A DNA stretch of 64,000 nt, taken from positions 20,100,611 to 20,164,610 of the forward strand of contig NC_080558.1 in the NCBI RefSeq assembly GCF_030253575.1, read 5' to 3'. The stretch comes from Rhododendron vialii. Taxonomy: Eukaryota; Streptophyta; Magnoliopsida; Ericales; Ericaceae. The translations under genes were made by a program, and so were the position numbers. The notes beneath the pieces are model-generated. The model was not told where the DNA came from, did not search any database, and saw only the letters and a list, made by a program, of their open reading frames with translations. Shown here piece by piece: positions 1 through 11,366 of the stretch; the first letter of the stretch is position 1, and every line of letters starts with the position of its first letter.

Positions 1-826
1 TCCCACAATCAGCTCGTCCAAGAAAGACTCCATAAACCATTCACCCAATTTCGACCTCCGTATCCTAGGCTCTTTTATATCTTGAAATGCTGGCACTTCT
101 ACTCATGCAGGATCTTGTCCTCATCATGTCTGCCATCTCCCCCTCCCCCTCCCCAGTTGACTCTTCAACTTTGCTGTGGGACCCATTTCCACTCTGACTG
201 AGCTACTTACACTTTCTTCTCTGAAGGCTCTCTGCTTGATTGGTGAAAACCCTTTGCTTCCTGAATCTCCCTTACCAGGATCCTGATGCTTCAGTCATTT
301 TGCTCGTAACCCATTCAATGCATCATCCTTGGCAGCTGATCTGTCAGCTGACCTAGCCGAGTAGCGGACCCCACCAGACTATGTTCTTGTCACTCTGTTT
401 CGGTCTCATCTTTTCGCGTAGATCGTTATCGTCTTTCTTTAAAGCACGTTCTGAAAATATCATCTCTCTTCCAAGTTCCGTCACCTCCACGAGCGGCCTA
501 TCGGCATCATCCTTGTAAAGATCGCTCCCGAATGAATCATTGCCACTGCCACCATCTTGATCATCATCAGCTTCTTCTTCCTGGCTGCTATCGTCTCTTT
601 CTGTAGGGTCTAGCAGCTCTAGCCTCTTCTTCAAAGGAACTTGTGAGATCCAGACGGCATCTTGCATTTAGGGGCCACTATCATCTGTGTCATCCCTTGA
701 GTCACTTCCATTATCAGAATATGATCCATTATGTTGCCTTCTAGATTGTGGAGGAGAATGTTGGTTCCTCCCAACAGTACTGGTTCTTCCTGCTGCGTTC
801 AGAAGTAACTTTTCTAACTCCACCAT
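1..826 (-). pseudogene. VIP5: VIP5/RTF1 (Paf1 complex subunit) pseudogene, N-terminal half
   Basis: VIP5/RTF1 is a nuclear subunit of the Paf1 transcription elongation complex. Read from 826 towards the left edge, the protein starts MVELEKLLLNAAGRT, followed by a Ser/Asp-rich stretch, then SQVPLKKRLE, FGSDLYKDDADR and EMIFSERALKK, then ARSADRSAAKDDALNGLRAK, then a Ser-rich part, and finally IRRSKLGEWFMESF and DELIVG at the edge, which is the start of the Plus3 domain. The order and spacing follow plant VIP5 proteins as I remember them. It is broken: an in-frame TAA lies at 668-670 between the N-terminus and SQVPLKK, a TAG ends the second block near 353, a TGA interrupts LRAK near 285, and the frame shifts near positions 75-130. 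I see no intron over about 820 bp, which is compatible with a processed copy, but the 3' half lies outside the window. Confidence 0.85.
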
Positions 827-1446
827 GATTCCTGTGTCAATTGTCATAATATAGCAATTAGGAGACCATTTTGAACAAGAAGCAAATGCTACCAAATCTA
901 GAACAAAAAAAAAAAGAGGGCACATATGCTCACAGCCGCAACATTGTGTTTCCAAATTTTCATGAAAAAAATAGAACACTAGTGGGCCCAATTCCAAATT
1001 ACCTATCAGACACCGTCACTTTGGTGCCATAATGGATGTTGTAGCACATGATTGTGAAACTGTATCAAAAATCAATGGCAATAATTTTGTGACCGAGCAC
1101 ATTTCTATCTCACCAACTTTTTTTCAATATAATATAGTATACTCCATCCGCATCTATATGAAAGGGCGTGCACACTGTTATACTAAACTGACACGAAACT
1201 TGAAGCTCTTTGTACAGTATAACTCAACTCCATCTCCTTTTTGTCACCGGTTACAAATCTAATAACTAACAAGCATTAAGCACCATTCTATATACACAGA
1301 TACAAAAGAAACTGCAAATCGGCTCTGGGTTATATTAAGGAAAAAGTTGCATCCTACAGTATTAATATACGCACAGTTGCTGACAGTGACAGATATAGAC
1401 ATCCCTAGCCAAATTACTTCTTCAGATATTAGTTTGCAGATCGCAT
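827..1446. other. Unassigned DNA upstream of the VIP5 pseudogene
   Basis: I see no supportable gene. There are short AT-rich stretches and no convincing promoter, repeat or conserved reading frame. Confidence 0.5.
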
Positions 1447-1655
1447 AAATCAGCTAGCTAAAGAAGAGGGAGAGCTACAACAACAACAACAATGACAACA
1501 ACATCCATATAGTCCCCAATCATTGGAGGTATGGGCGGAGGAGGATTGAAGACAGACCTAACCTTTGGCAATATATGTACAAAGTGACTGCTCTCATAAT
1601 ACCGCTGAACAGTGGCTCTCCAGAAAATCAGCTAGCTAAAGAAGAGGGAGAGCTA
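1447..1655 (-). mobile_element. Short CAA-tailed SINE with 31-bp target site duplication (copy 1)
   Basis: The body is 1478-1624. It is flanked by a perfect 31-bp direct repeat (1447-1477 and 1625-1655) containing CAGCTAGCTAAAGAAGAGGG. On the minus strand the body runs from a head near GAGCCACTGTTCAGCGGTAT, through TTGCCAAAGGTTAGGTCTG, to a (TTG)n tail, which appears as CAACAACAAC on the plus strand next to the left duplication. A second copy with its own duplication lies at 17351-17489, which proves mobility. TTG-repeat tails are known in plant SINEs. I cannot see clear Pol III A and B boxes, so it may be 5' truncated or an unusual family. Confidence 0.75.
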
Positions 1656-2100
1656 AAGAAATGAAATAGCCAAAAATCAGACAGGCCGTTTTCTCCCTGA
1701 AAATCTGGCATCATTACCTGGAATCAACACAGACTTGCAAAAATATAACAGGATCAGTTTTTGACTGGCGAATAACTAATCTGCCAATTCTAGTGACAAC
1801 AAGAAAGATTGACTACTAGTTTGCGAGGTTTGGCAGCGATTCCAAGATATGACAGAAGATACTTCAAGAGGATATTGCAAAGAGAAGGGAAGAAGAAAAG
1901 AAACAATGAAGAGAACAAATACTTTTCTATAGGTAATTGAGCAGGCATGGATTTCAGTTATAGTGTTGGCCAAAACTTAGTAATACCTCCAAGATCATTT
2001 GCTTACCCAATCGAGCATAAATAGCCCTAAGAATGCAAATTGCAATTTGAGACCTTCTGTAGCAACCAAGTCTGATAGATTACCTTTTTCTTCCTGAACA

Positions 2101-2146
2101 TGGAAAATTCTATTGAAAGCCCGAAGGCTTTGAATAGAATTTTCCA
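2101..2146. repeat. Perfect-looking 21-bp hairpin with CGAA loop
   Basis: The left arm 2101-2121 and the right arm 2126-2146 are reverse complements with a single mismatch, separated by the tetraloop CGAA. No transposon ends or target duplication are visible around it, so its origin is unknown. Confidence 0.8.
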
Positions 2147-4836
2147 TCACATAATACAGGAAATGAACTAAAACTATCAATCACCCAAACACAAGCATAG
2201 GCACATTGCAGGCTAAATGACACACACTGCAAAGCAAAAACAAAAATGAGTTCGGATGTAAAGCCAGTCGCAGATGTGTTAGTAGTGAAACCTAGAAGGA
2301 AACCCAACTTAAACCATAGGATAAAACGCCCAAATGAAATCAACTCCCACCAAGAAAACGGTAAGCAAGCTCCACGGAGCGGAAAAAAAAAAAAACAAAC
2401 GGGAGAGAAACACAGTTAATAAACTAAATAGACAAAAAACTCCAACAATTGTTCTTGTCGCCAGAAGTGTCGCACCTGATGTGGGGACTTATTCACTGGA
2501 GAAGGAGCCAAATCTCACCCCACCTGAGACTGGAGTGAAGCTGAGGGGGATGTCAAGAGGAGCCAAGGGAGAGGGAGAGATGGTAGAAGGATGCGGAGAG
2601 AAGATGGAGTTTCAAAAAGGCGAGGAAATGGAGAAGGGCATGTTGGCAAGGAGCAGAGGGGGAGGGGGGAGATGGAGGTGGTGGCAGCGGCATCCCCACC
2701 CGCCCTTGGAGAAAATCCAACTTGAGGAGAAAGGTAGAGAGAAGGAGAATAGTCTTGCAAATGTAGTTGATGACACAAATTTGATCACTATTTTGCTTGC
2801 CATGGGTTACAAAAATTAAAATACAATGTTAAGTATAAGGATGTCAGAACAACACACATCTCGTTCTATAAAAGCACAACTGGTAAAACTTGTATTTAAT
2901 AGACCCGTAAGGCGTAAACTTAGGTTTTTCAACAAGAAGCAATCAACTAATCTTCAACTTATATGCATGATTTCCATCTTTGGACAGGAATGGCGGTATT
3001 GCCACCATTAACTCCAATTGACGATGTAATGCTCAACCTAAACCAAATACAAAAACCTCACCATATACAGACAAGAACAGGAAATAAGTCGATACATACA
3101 AACCAAACCCCTGATACACGACATTGGATATAACACTCTACATCAAACCATTTCACGCATCAATGTTATTACCAATTCGGACTCTTTGAGTGAGGACAAA
3201 GAGACATATGACATTCATGGCACATGGAATATGGGGCAGATAACCAACTCAACTATAGTATACACATGAACTATCGAACTCGCCCAATGATCCAAGTGAA
3301 GAGAACTATAATATACATAGGAAGATATCAAGTCAGACAAATAAAACTCCCCTTCAACATTTGAAAATGAAACTCCATAAGCCTGCTAATGCTTCACTTC
3401 CTAGGAAGAACAGACACCTTTCTGGAGATCACATGCCAGTGTCGGACATGGACACTCTCAAGAGATAGGTCAGACACTTAAACTAGAAGTGTCCTATGGT
3501 TTTTTCAATTTTTTTCTTTGGACACTCAGGAAAATGGAAACAATCTTCGAACTGTGCCGGATAGTCACCCATCACACGGCTCTCAAACCCAACCTGTGGT
3601 GGAGAAGATGTGCGGGACGCTCTCAGGATACATCATTGTTTCAAACAAAGTAGTAAGCTCTAATTTTGTGTGAGAGGCAATGGTGAATGGATTATAAGGA
3701 CACATGTGAATGTGATAATGAATCATTCTGGTGGAACACTTGTGAATAATATAATGAATCGCTTCCATAACGCATTCACTTTTGCATGCTCTTAACTGTT
3801 GATTGGTAGATCAAATAATTCACATCAACAATGGATATAACTCGCCTCTTCTAAGCACTACAATTTATGTTAAAATATCAACACTTGCTGAAGATGTGTT
3901 TAAGTCAAGAATTTGCAAAGGGTTTTATGGCAGGAAAGAAAAAGATGAGATGAAAAAGCTAAATCTATTCTTCGGTTTCCCAGGCATTTTCTTTCTGCCT
4001 TCATACATCCCCCTCAACATCCATGATCCAAACACAACATTAATGGGAAGACGATCTCAGAGAACTTTGTGGAACCCATGGGCAATAAAGCTGGTTACAA
4101 ACATAGGGGCATCCAATATACCAATTACCAAATGAATTTCACATAAGAAATAAAAATACTTATAGACAGTGTTCTAAAGTCGGCCGGTGATCCAACGCCT
4201 AGATTAGGCAACCGACTAGTTGGGGCCTAGTACCCAACTAGGCCCTAGGCGGCCAATTAGCCTAGCGATTATTAGACCATTGCTTACAAACCAATGAAAC
4301 CGGAAAGACAAAACTAATATGGGGGAAGTACAATATAAAATTTCCAAGAAAAGCAGACTGACAGAGAACCATATAGACTAGGGCATAGGTACGAGTCGAT
4401 TGAAAATAGTTCAACATCTCAAAAACAACATTATAAGATCAAAATCCAACGCGTGAGAAGTGAACTAACCTTAGCAATTTGTGGCGAGGAGTGGATAAAA
4501 TTCAGCAGCTCAAAAACTGTGACAATCAATAACGTTGGAATGTTCTGTTTATTAGGGTTATGGTTTGAAGATAAAGGAAGGGGTAAGAGAATGGCGGTGA
4601 AGGTTGTTACCGGCAAGAACTCGTGGAATCGAGTCGAAAGCGACAGGTCGAGGCTCCGGCGGCTGATTCGGCTAGAGTTTGGGACAATTTGTTAATGTTT
4701 TAATTTATTTTGCTTTTTCCATAAATAAATCCCCTTTCTCCCAAAATAAAGAAATCATTTACAATAGAAAAAAAAAATCACAAACGCCATTTAGGCCTGT
4801 TAAACTACAAATTGTAGACTACAACTTTCTTATTTT

Positions 4837-4960
4837 TGTTTTTATTCTTTTTTTTTTCCGTCCGTTAGTTTTGTGTCAAATTTTTATTATTATTGATTCG
4901 TTTCGACGAGAGAAATTAAAATTGTAAAAAATTATGACTTTTACATAATTTTTTTTTAAA
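4837..4960. repeat. Fragment of dispersed foldback MITE family
   Basis: It contains the family core GTTAGTTTTGTGTCAAATTT followed by a GATTCGTTTCGACGAG motif, shared with the more complete copies near 41037, 42600, 45805 and 61377. Only one arm is clear here. Confidence 0.35.
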
Positions 4961-5233
4961 AATATCTAAGAAAAAACCCAAAAAAATCAGAGTTGATCGG
5001 GGAATTGGACATTTAGGAACAGAAACTTGCCCTTTTTTCTGCCCAAAATTGAAATAAGAAAGAAAAAATTGACTTGCATTTCTAGCCCTTACCCTGTTCT
5101 CACTTAAACTCGAAATTTAAGTACTAAAAATATCTCAAAATCAACTTCATTCATTTACTCAAACTTATATATAAAAAAAAGTTTCATTTAATTTAAGACT
5201 CAAATTTCCTATCCTCCTGTGTGTGTATATATA

Positions 5234-5259
5234 CTAGGAATTGCTGTGCCTGAAGGCAC
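5234..5259 (-). other. Helitron 3' terminus with hairpin
   Basis: CTAG at 5234-5237 and the stem GTGCC/GGCAC (5246-5250 and 5255-5259, loop TGAA). The same terminal block in diverged form occurs at 57180-57213 on the plus strand, so it defines a family. Confidence 0.85.
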
Positions 5260-5870
5260 GACGCAGTATATTTTGATTTCAGTCTAAAAAAGTTATCATT
5301 TCCTAAGAATCATACTCACCTGCACACCCAACTCCTCCTAAAGTCCACATTTTTAGTGAAGTGACAAAAAGTGTCCACCTAATAAATTCCAGCAAACGCA
5401 TTTAAGAAAAATACGATAATATACACAAAATGAAACCAACGCAATCCAATCCACCAAGGTATTTTCGTATAAAAAAAATGCATTACATTTAGCAAAAGCT
5501 CCCTAAAAAAATAATCTTGGTAGGTTGTTTCTTTACATAAGTATAATTAGGAGTCAAGATACATGCCCTGCAAGGGAGAGTCTACACCTTATTATGTACT
5601 TAATTGACAATTGTCTTACTTTGTTGAAAGAACCCCATTGCATAATTTCTTAATCACGAAGCAAAATTCAAAATTTCAGACATCCTGAACTTTAACCTTT
5701 GCATACACCAATGGTCAACACAGACCCAGTGTGCACCCTGTCGTTCTCTCTCTCTACAAACCAAATCCAATCATTTATTTCAAGACTATGGCACTTCCGA
5801 ATTCTATTTCTAAATTCGGCAAATCTAAGTTAAATTGAAGAAAAAATGTAAAAACCAACCATTTAAAATT

Positions 5871-6036
5871 TAAACACACCAGCTAGTGCTCTGCATCAAC
5901 TAAATCAGTAAAAATCTAAGCACACTGACCAGTGCTCTGCATTTAACAACATAAGAGCAAATATAAGCACACCAGCCAATGCTCTGCATTTAACAACATA
6001 AGTACAAATTTAAGCACACCAGTCAGTGCTCTGCAT
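5871..6036. repeat. 47-bp minisatellite, about four copies
   Basis: Units start at 5871, 5917, 5964 and 6011 (periods 46-47 bp). Each contains TAAGCACACCAG, then GTGCTCTGCAT and, in most copies, TTAACAACATAAG. It lies inside the Helitron between the helicase stop codon and the 3' terminus. Confidence 0.85.
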
Positions 6037-7030
6037 AATAAGTGAATACTTACAGAATTGAAGCCTTGAGATTCGACGTATTTGAGGGGATTTCTGCACA
6101 AACATAAAAATAAATAACTAAGTCGGGCTCATGTGTGCTACATAGATCGAAATAATAAAGAGTAAATAATGAACTGATGACATAAATCAGAATAGTAAAA
6201 GTTACCATTGGATCTCGAAGAGCATTCTCCCAGCCTAGATCACCATATTAAAGATGCTGAAACCCACACCTATACCTTCCAAGAGCTACTAGAAAGGCCA
6301 ATGAGAGACATCCTTATTGTGGATGCTTTTGAAAGCATACCCAAACTAAGGTCACAACCAACCAACATCAGTTATAAGACTTCAAAGAAACTAAATGATT
6401 TTTAAACAGTCATGAGTACAGACAGTAAAATGCAGTTTCAATTTATATGGGAAATAACAAAACAAATATATACACCACTATTGTCAAAAGCCTTTACAAA
6501 AAGCGGCCTCCCATTGACTACACCCTAGGTTAGAAGACTTTACAAAATAGGGTCATAAATAGGGTCTCCTTGTCAAAAATATGTGCCTGCTTCCCAAAAT
6601 TCCATATGCATGTAGACGTTCTCTTTCTAAGAAAAGCTTAGACTCCTATGGAATTAAGAGGCTTAAACTTCCTTTCCATGACTCTCCAAAATGTTTGAGT
6701 TTCAACTTCTATGTACCAGTTCAAAGCATGCACCACAATCTGTTAATTTAGTGAAACAATAAATTAGCATATAGATATTGCTCTAAAAGTTGTATATCAA
6801 TCTGAAGTGTAAAACTCATCTTACACTATTTGTCAACCAGTGACGCAATCTAGTTGAATTGATCCTCTTTAGCTCCACATCATTTTCCTCCCAATCCTAT
6901 AAAACCCCAATGAAAGCATAAAGGTAGTTATTTACTTGTCAAAACACCAACTTAGAATTAGGAATGAAATTGGATAAACAATACTTGTTGTACCATTTTG
7001 TGCACCTGGATTTTCATTTGAGTCTGAATG

Positions 7031-10000
7031 CTATAGCAAAATCTTTGGATAAACAACATTTGTTGTAGTGTCAGTTTTATCCTCAGGGAGGAGGATACTT
7101 ATATGATCAAAAGATGTGCATCTACACAATGCGACATATAGCTGGCCATGACTAAACATTGGAGTGCGCAAATCTAAACCAATAAACTTTACTGATTGTC
7201 CCTGAGATTTATTTATAGTCATAGCATACGCCAAGCGAACTGAAAGTTGGCGTCTAGTCATTCGAAATGGAAATTCAGATGACGATGGTGTTAAGGAAAT
7301 TCTGGGTATAAACTCCAAGTTTCCTGATTTTTCCCTAGATAAAATCTTTACTTCAATAATGCGCGTGCCACACCTAACAACCATCATTCTTGTGCCATTA
7401 CAAAGTCCATTTTTGGGGGAAATGTTCCTTAACAACATTATAGGACAACCCACTTTCAACTCTACCCGAAAAGACAGAAGTCCAGGAGGATCCAATGAGT
7501 TTAAATACTCATTTGGATAGCGGTTCGTAATGGAACGATCAAGTTCATCATCTTCAGACATCTTATCTGCAGCTAAGTAAGTGAATGCATCTCCTGGAAA
7601 CACGTTTAATGCGGCAACATTAATGGTATTGACATCCTCATTTTGAGCAGAAAGAATTGATCGTTCTGTCAAATAGGTTAGGGTTGATGTGGTTTGAATT
7701 TCCAGTTGTGGGTACACTGTAGACAATATTTCTGTTAGGTCTTGGCATTTGCGTATTGTGGGTGGAAGATGCACAATTTCTTGTGGATTAGTTCCAACCT
7801 AATAAGTTAAAAATCATCAAATTAGGAGATATAAATGTGTTCTTAATGCAAACTTGAAATTTTAGAAAGAAATAGTTAGAGAGAGGATTACCTCCATTAG
7901 GAATCTAGCAAAAGTAACATTTTCAGGATTCATCGGATTCAAGCGCATGTTCAAATCCAATGTCAAAACATGTATATCGTTCCATAATTCAGATATTCTC
8001 AATGACGCATTAATAATTTGTTCACGCACTCCTTTAGGTACCACTGGTAAAACTTGACGAAAATCTCCACCAAGAACTACAGTTATACCCCCAAATGGCT
8101 TTTCATTATCGCATATGTCCCTAAGGCTACGATCAACTGCTTCAACACAATATTTATGTTGCATAGCAACTTCATCCCATATTATGAGTTTTGTTTCCCT
8201 AAACAATTATGCTTGTAAAGAATTCTTGCTAAACCCACAGACAGAATTTTCCAACACATCCAATGGAATGCGAAAAGTCGAATGAGCAGTGCGACCTCCT
8301 AACAATAACAATGACGCAATACCATATAAAGCAATGGTTACAACGATATGGCCCAAGCTACGACATTTCAATGCAATAGTATTGTAGAGAAATGTTTTTC
8401 CTGTTCCAGCTCCACCATTCAGAAAGAAGGTAGTTCCTTTATTTTTGAAGATAGAAGAAATGATAGCATCAAAAGCAGTACGTTGTCCATTGTTTAGTCG
8501 CTCAATATTAGTTTGTATACCTACCTCTTGCGCCTCAATCTGTAGTTGCCGATGTTTTGAAATCAATTGGTTACCGAATACTACACTCCAATTTCCAATT
8601 GGTATAGGCATAGGCGGGAAGTCAAGTAAGTTTTTACTTGATTCTTGGAGCAATTCATCCAAAAGATACAAACCATAATCTTTGACTTGAGCCTCGGTTG
8701 GGTTGGCAATGGAAAATAATGTACGAATCTTATGCGCAAGATTATCGCATATATGGATACAAAATTGCTTCCATAGTGCACACGGATGTAGGGGAGAGCA
8801 TTGTGTAAGAATAACGCCAAATAATCTCCTAAGTTGGTATCCAGTCTTCATGACTGAAGCCTCTTGAAGACATTGTATCCATTCCTCATCATCTTCCAAA
8901 AGCCCCGGCGCAACACATGCTAATTTAAAGGAACCGTACAATACATTGTTAACTGTGCGTAAGCTTTCAAACAAATCAAACCCTTTGACAACAGTTAATA
9001 GCAAACGCAGGTAAAACAATTCACCACAATTAGGGCTAGCAAAGTACATTCTACCTATTGCATACCCCATTACTCTTGGTGTCCAATATTAATTCGATTT
9101 CCAAACAAAATATTGCGGGAATTCTTGGTATGTGTACTTCTCAGCATCTTTATTTGAAGCATACCATGAGAAAAACCTAGTTAGGGTTGACACTTCTTGC
9201 GCAGCCCTATTTCTGATAGTCTCTGGCGAATCCGCAGGATTGAAAACGAATTGATGCATGCCACATAAGTGGATTGTCAATCGTGTAACTGTTGGGAGTT
9301 CTTCATGCATATGCTGACCAAATATTCGCCATGCAGCTTCTGACGGGCCAATATACCTCGCATCAAGATATTGTTGAATTTCATTTGCAGATCCCAACAC
9401 CATGGTTGTGCGGTCGTAACCCTTATAAATGTACTTGTGAATATATTTGACACACCGCATACCTGCACATACCTCTACATTAATATGACAGTTGAACCGT
9501 TTGGAAAGATAAGGATTGTAAGGTACAACATCCCTATTATCAACTTCGTGCCCTCGAACAACATATACTTTGCCATCACTACGACGACGATAGATAGGAT
9601 ATCCATCTTGGTCCATGGTAGTTGATTCTGCAAAGGCTCGAGGATATCTTTTAGTACACTTTTCATTTTCCATACATGATGCATTCGGATTTCAAGCACC
9701 GCATGGTCCATGCACCATACAACTCTTGACAGTTTCGAAAAGCGCTAGTTCATCATTTGGATTTGGGAACTCGGCACAGATTAAGTTGTCTACTTGAGCG
9801 CATGTTCAAATCTTACATAGTCCTTCTAGAAAAAGAAGTGCGTGCATATGCGGTAGACCTCGTTTTTGAAATCCAATTGTATAACCATGTGCCACTTTTT
9901 TACCAAACACTTTGTTTCTTTCAATCTCCTTCATTAAAGCCTTTCTTTTTAACTCAATAACACGGGCAACTAAATTAGGACGATCTATAGGTTTTTGATG

Positions 10001-11345
10001 AGGCAACAAAGCTGAAGTAATTTTCGGCCAATTGGGATTTGCAGTCATGGTGAGAAAAATATCAGGGTGCTGGTTGTATCGTGTGATAGCCATTGAATCC
10101 TGAAAGATCTCAAATAGTGTCTTAGACCACCAACAAAAGAAGATGGCAAAATAAAACTTTTACCAATTTGGTTAGGGTTTAGCTCATCTGGATGGATACC
10201 AGTAAAATCTCGATAGGGTGCAATACGAAATTTGTCTTGATTGAGCTTATAGTATGTCAATCGATTTTGCTCAGTTGCAGCCCATGCATCTACCAGAAAC
10301 TCCTGGAAGAGTTTACCTAACCTCAAAATTGTTGAATACTCATTCGGACGCTCAAACAATCGATAACTATAAAATTGCAGCTGAGTAAGTCGATTAGAAG
10401 ATAGTTGATAAGTCCGAGTATCCCACTTTTTCATCTCAGGTTCCCATCCAAGCTCTCCATATGGGAACAGCAAAACATAATATAGTGGCAAGTATGCTGG
10501 GTGGCATTCATTAATTCGCATTAATCTATTATCTCCTCTCATATGTAAGATGATATCTCTCATTCCACTGGCCTTAGTTCCATCCTCTGGTACTACAACC
10601 GCAATCTCATCTGTTACCGGTAAATTATATCGTCGTCGATCCGTAGACGAACTGTAGTGAAGATGGGCCAGTAAATTCTGTCCTGTCTCAGCTAATTGAT
10701 TCAAAATCGCATAAGCTTGGCGAAATTTACCTACAAAGGCATTAACCTCTAACAAACTGCCTTGTATTGTTTCAAGGACATCCCTCCTTAATCGAGGATT
10801 TCTCCGACTACGAATGTCTAAAGCAGAATTAGGGTCATAAATATACAATTGAGCGTATGATCCAATTTAACCTGCTTGCGGTAGTAATGATCCTATTCGA
10901 TGTCGTAATTCCCCATGGATAGTGAATGGAGTAGGACCCCTCCCACTAAGTACTCTTGGATACAATGTAATGCCAAGGTTGGTAAAAGCATTGGCTGCAT
11001 TGTAATCTCGAGTGTTACTTCGAAACGATTTGGATCTAACTTCATCACCATCATACAATGCTTTAAGGGGCGCAAGGGGTGTAGAAAGCAAATGTAGCTT
11101 TACTATTCCTTGCAGACAACAAGTTTCAAATAAGGGATTCTTTTTAGAAGATCTTGCCAACTTTTCATCCATCCAATGTAGGGCTTGACAGTGAGAACAA
11201 TATAGAATGTCCATCTTGCCAAGATAATGCCTGCCTAAATTTATATGTGTAAGACTATGAACTCTTGAACTCGTAGGGATATTAATATTGTGATTCACAT
11301 GATCAATTTGAGGGCGTTCCAATTTTAAATTTAAGGATATTATCT
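7031..11345 (-). pseudogene. Helitron Rep-helicase (RepHel) gene, disabled
   Basis: In coding order: a leader (KLERPQIDHVNHN from about 11320); a Helitron-like N-terminal domain with NECHPAYLPLYYVLLFPYGE (about 10500); the Rep part with TMTANPNWPKI, the HUH motif GLPHMHALLFL (about 9850) and the tyrosine motif KYIHKYIYKGYDR (about 9430); then a PIF1-type helicase with Walker [13 protein letters not shown] (about 8400), WDEVAM (about 8180), [11 protein letters not shown] (about 8050), a GT-AG intron at about 7801-7889, [11 protein letters not shown] and [12 protein letters not shown], ending at 7031. HUH Rep nicks and joins DNA ends and PIF1 unwinds during rolling-circle transposition. Damage seen: an in-frame TAA at 10867-10869, a one-base frameshift near 10130 just before the Rep domain, stops near 9806, 9695 and 9089, and a stop near 8207. 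It can no longer make full-length protein. Confidence 0.9.
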
Positions 11346-11366
11346 TAAAAATTAAACATGTTTTAC

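Larger units (their letters stand above)
1656..5233. other. Gene-poor stretch, mostly unassigned
   Basis: This holds a 46-nt near-perfect hairpin (2101-2146), a purine-rich tract (2515-2750), a GC-rich CTAGGC-type repeat fragment near 4190-4265, an exon-like CT-rich tract on the minus strand (about 4430-4690) and a foldback-family fragment (about 4837-4960). I find no gene I can support. Confidence 0.45.

Noticed and set aside
2334-2819. 161-codon frame (+) and overlapping antisense frames in a purine-rich tract
   Set aside because: Composition is driven by the GA/CT-rich tract, frames are open on both strands, and no domain or splice context supports coding.
4425-4690. CT-rich minus-strand stretch that looks like a first exon with a donor near 4466
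   Set aside because: No recognisable protein, no downstream exon identified, and the donor is weak evidence alone.
6208-6405. 65-codon frame (+) inside the Helitron
   Set aside because: Could be a captured fragment, but I recognise no family and see no splice context.
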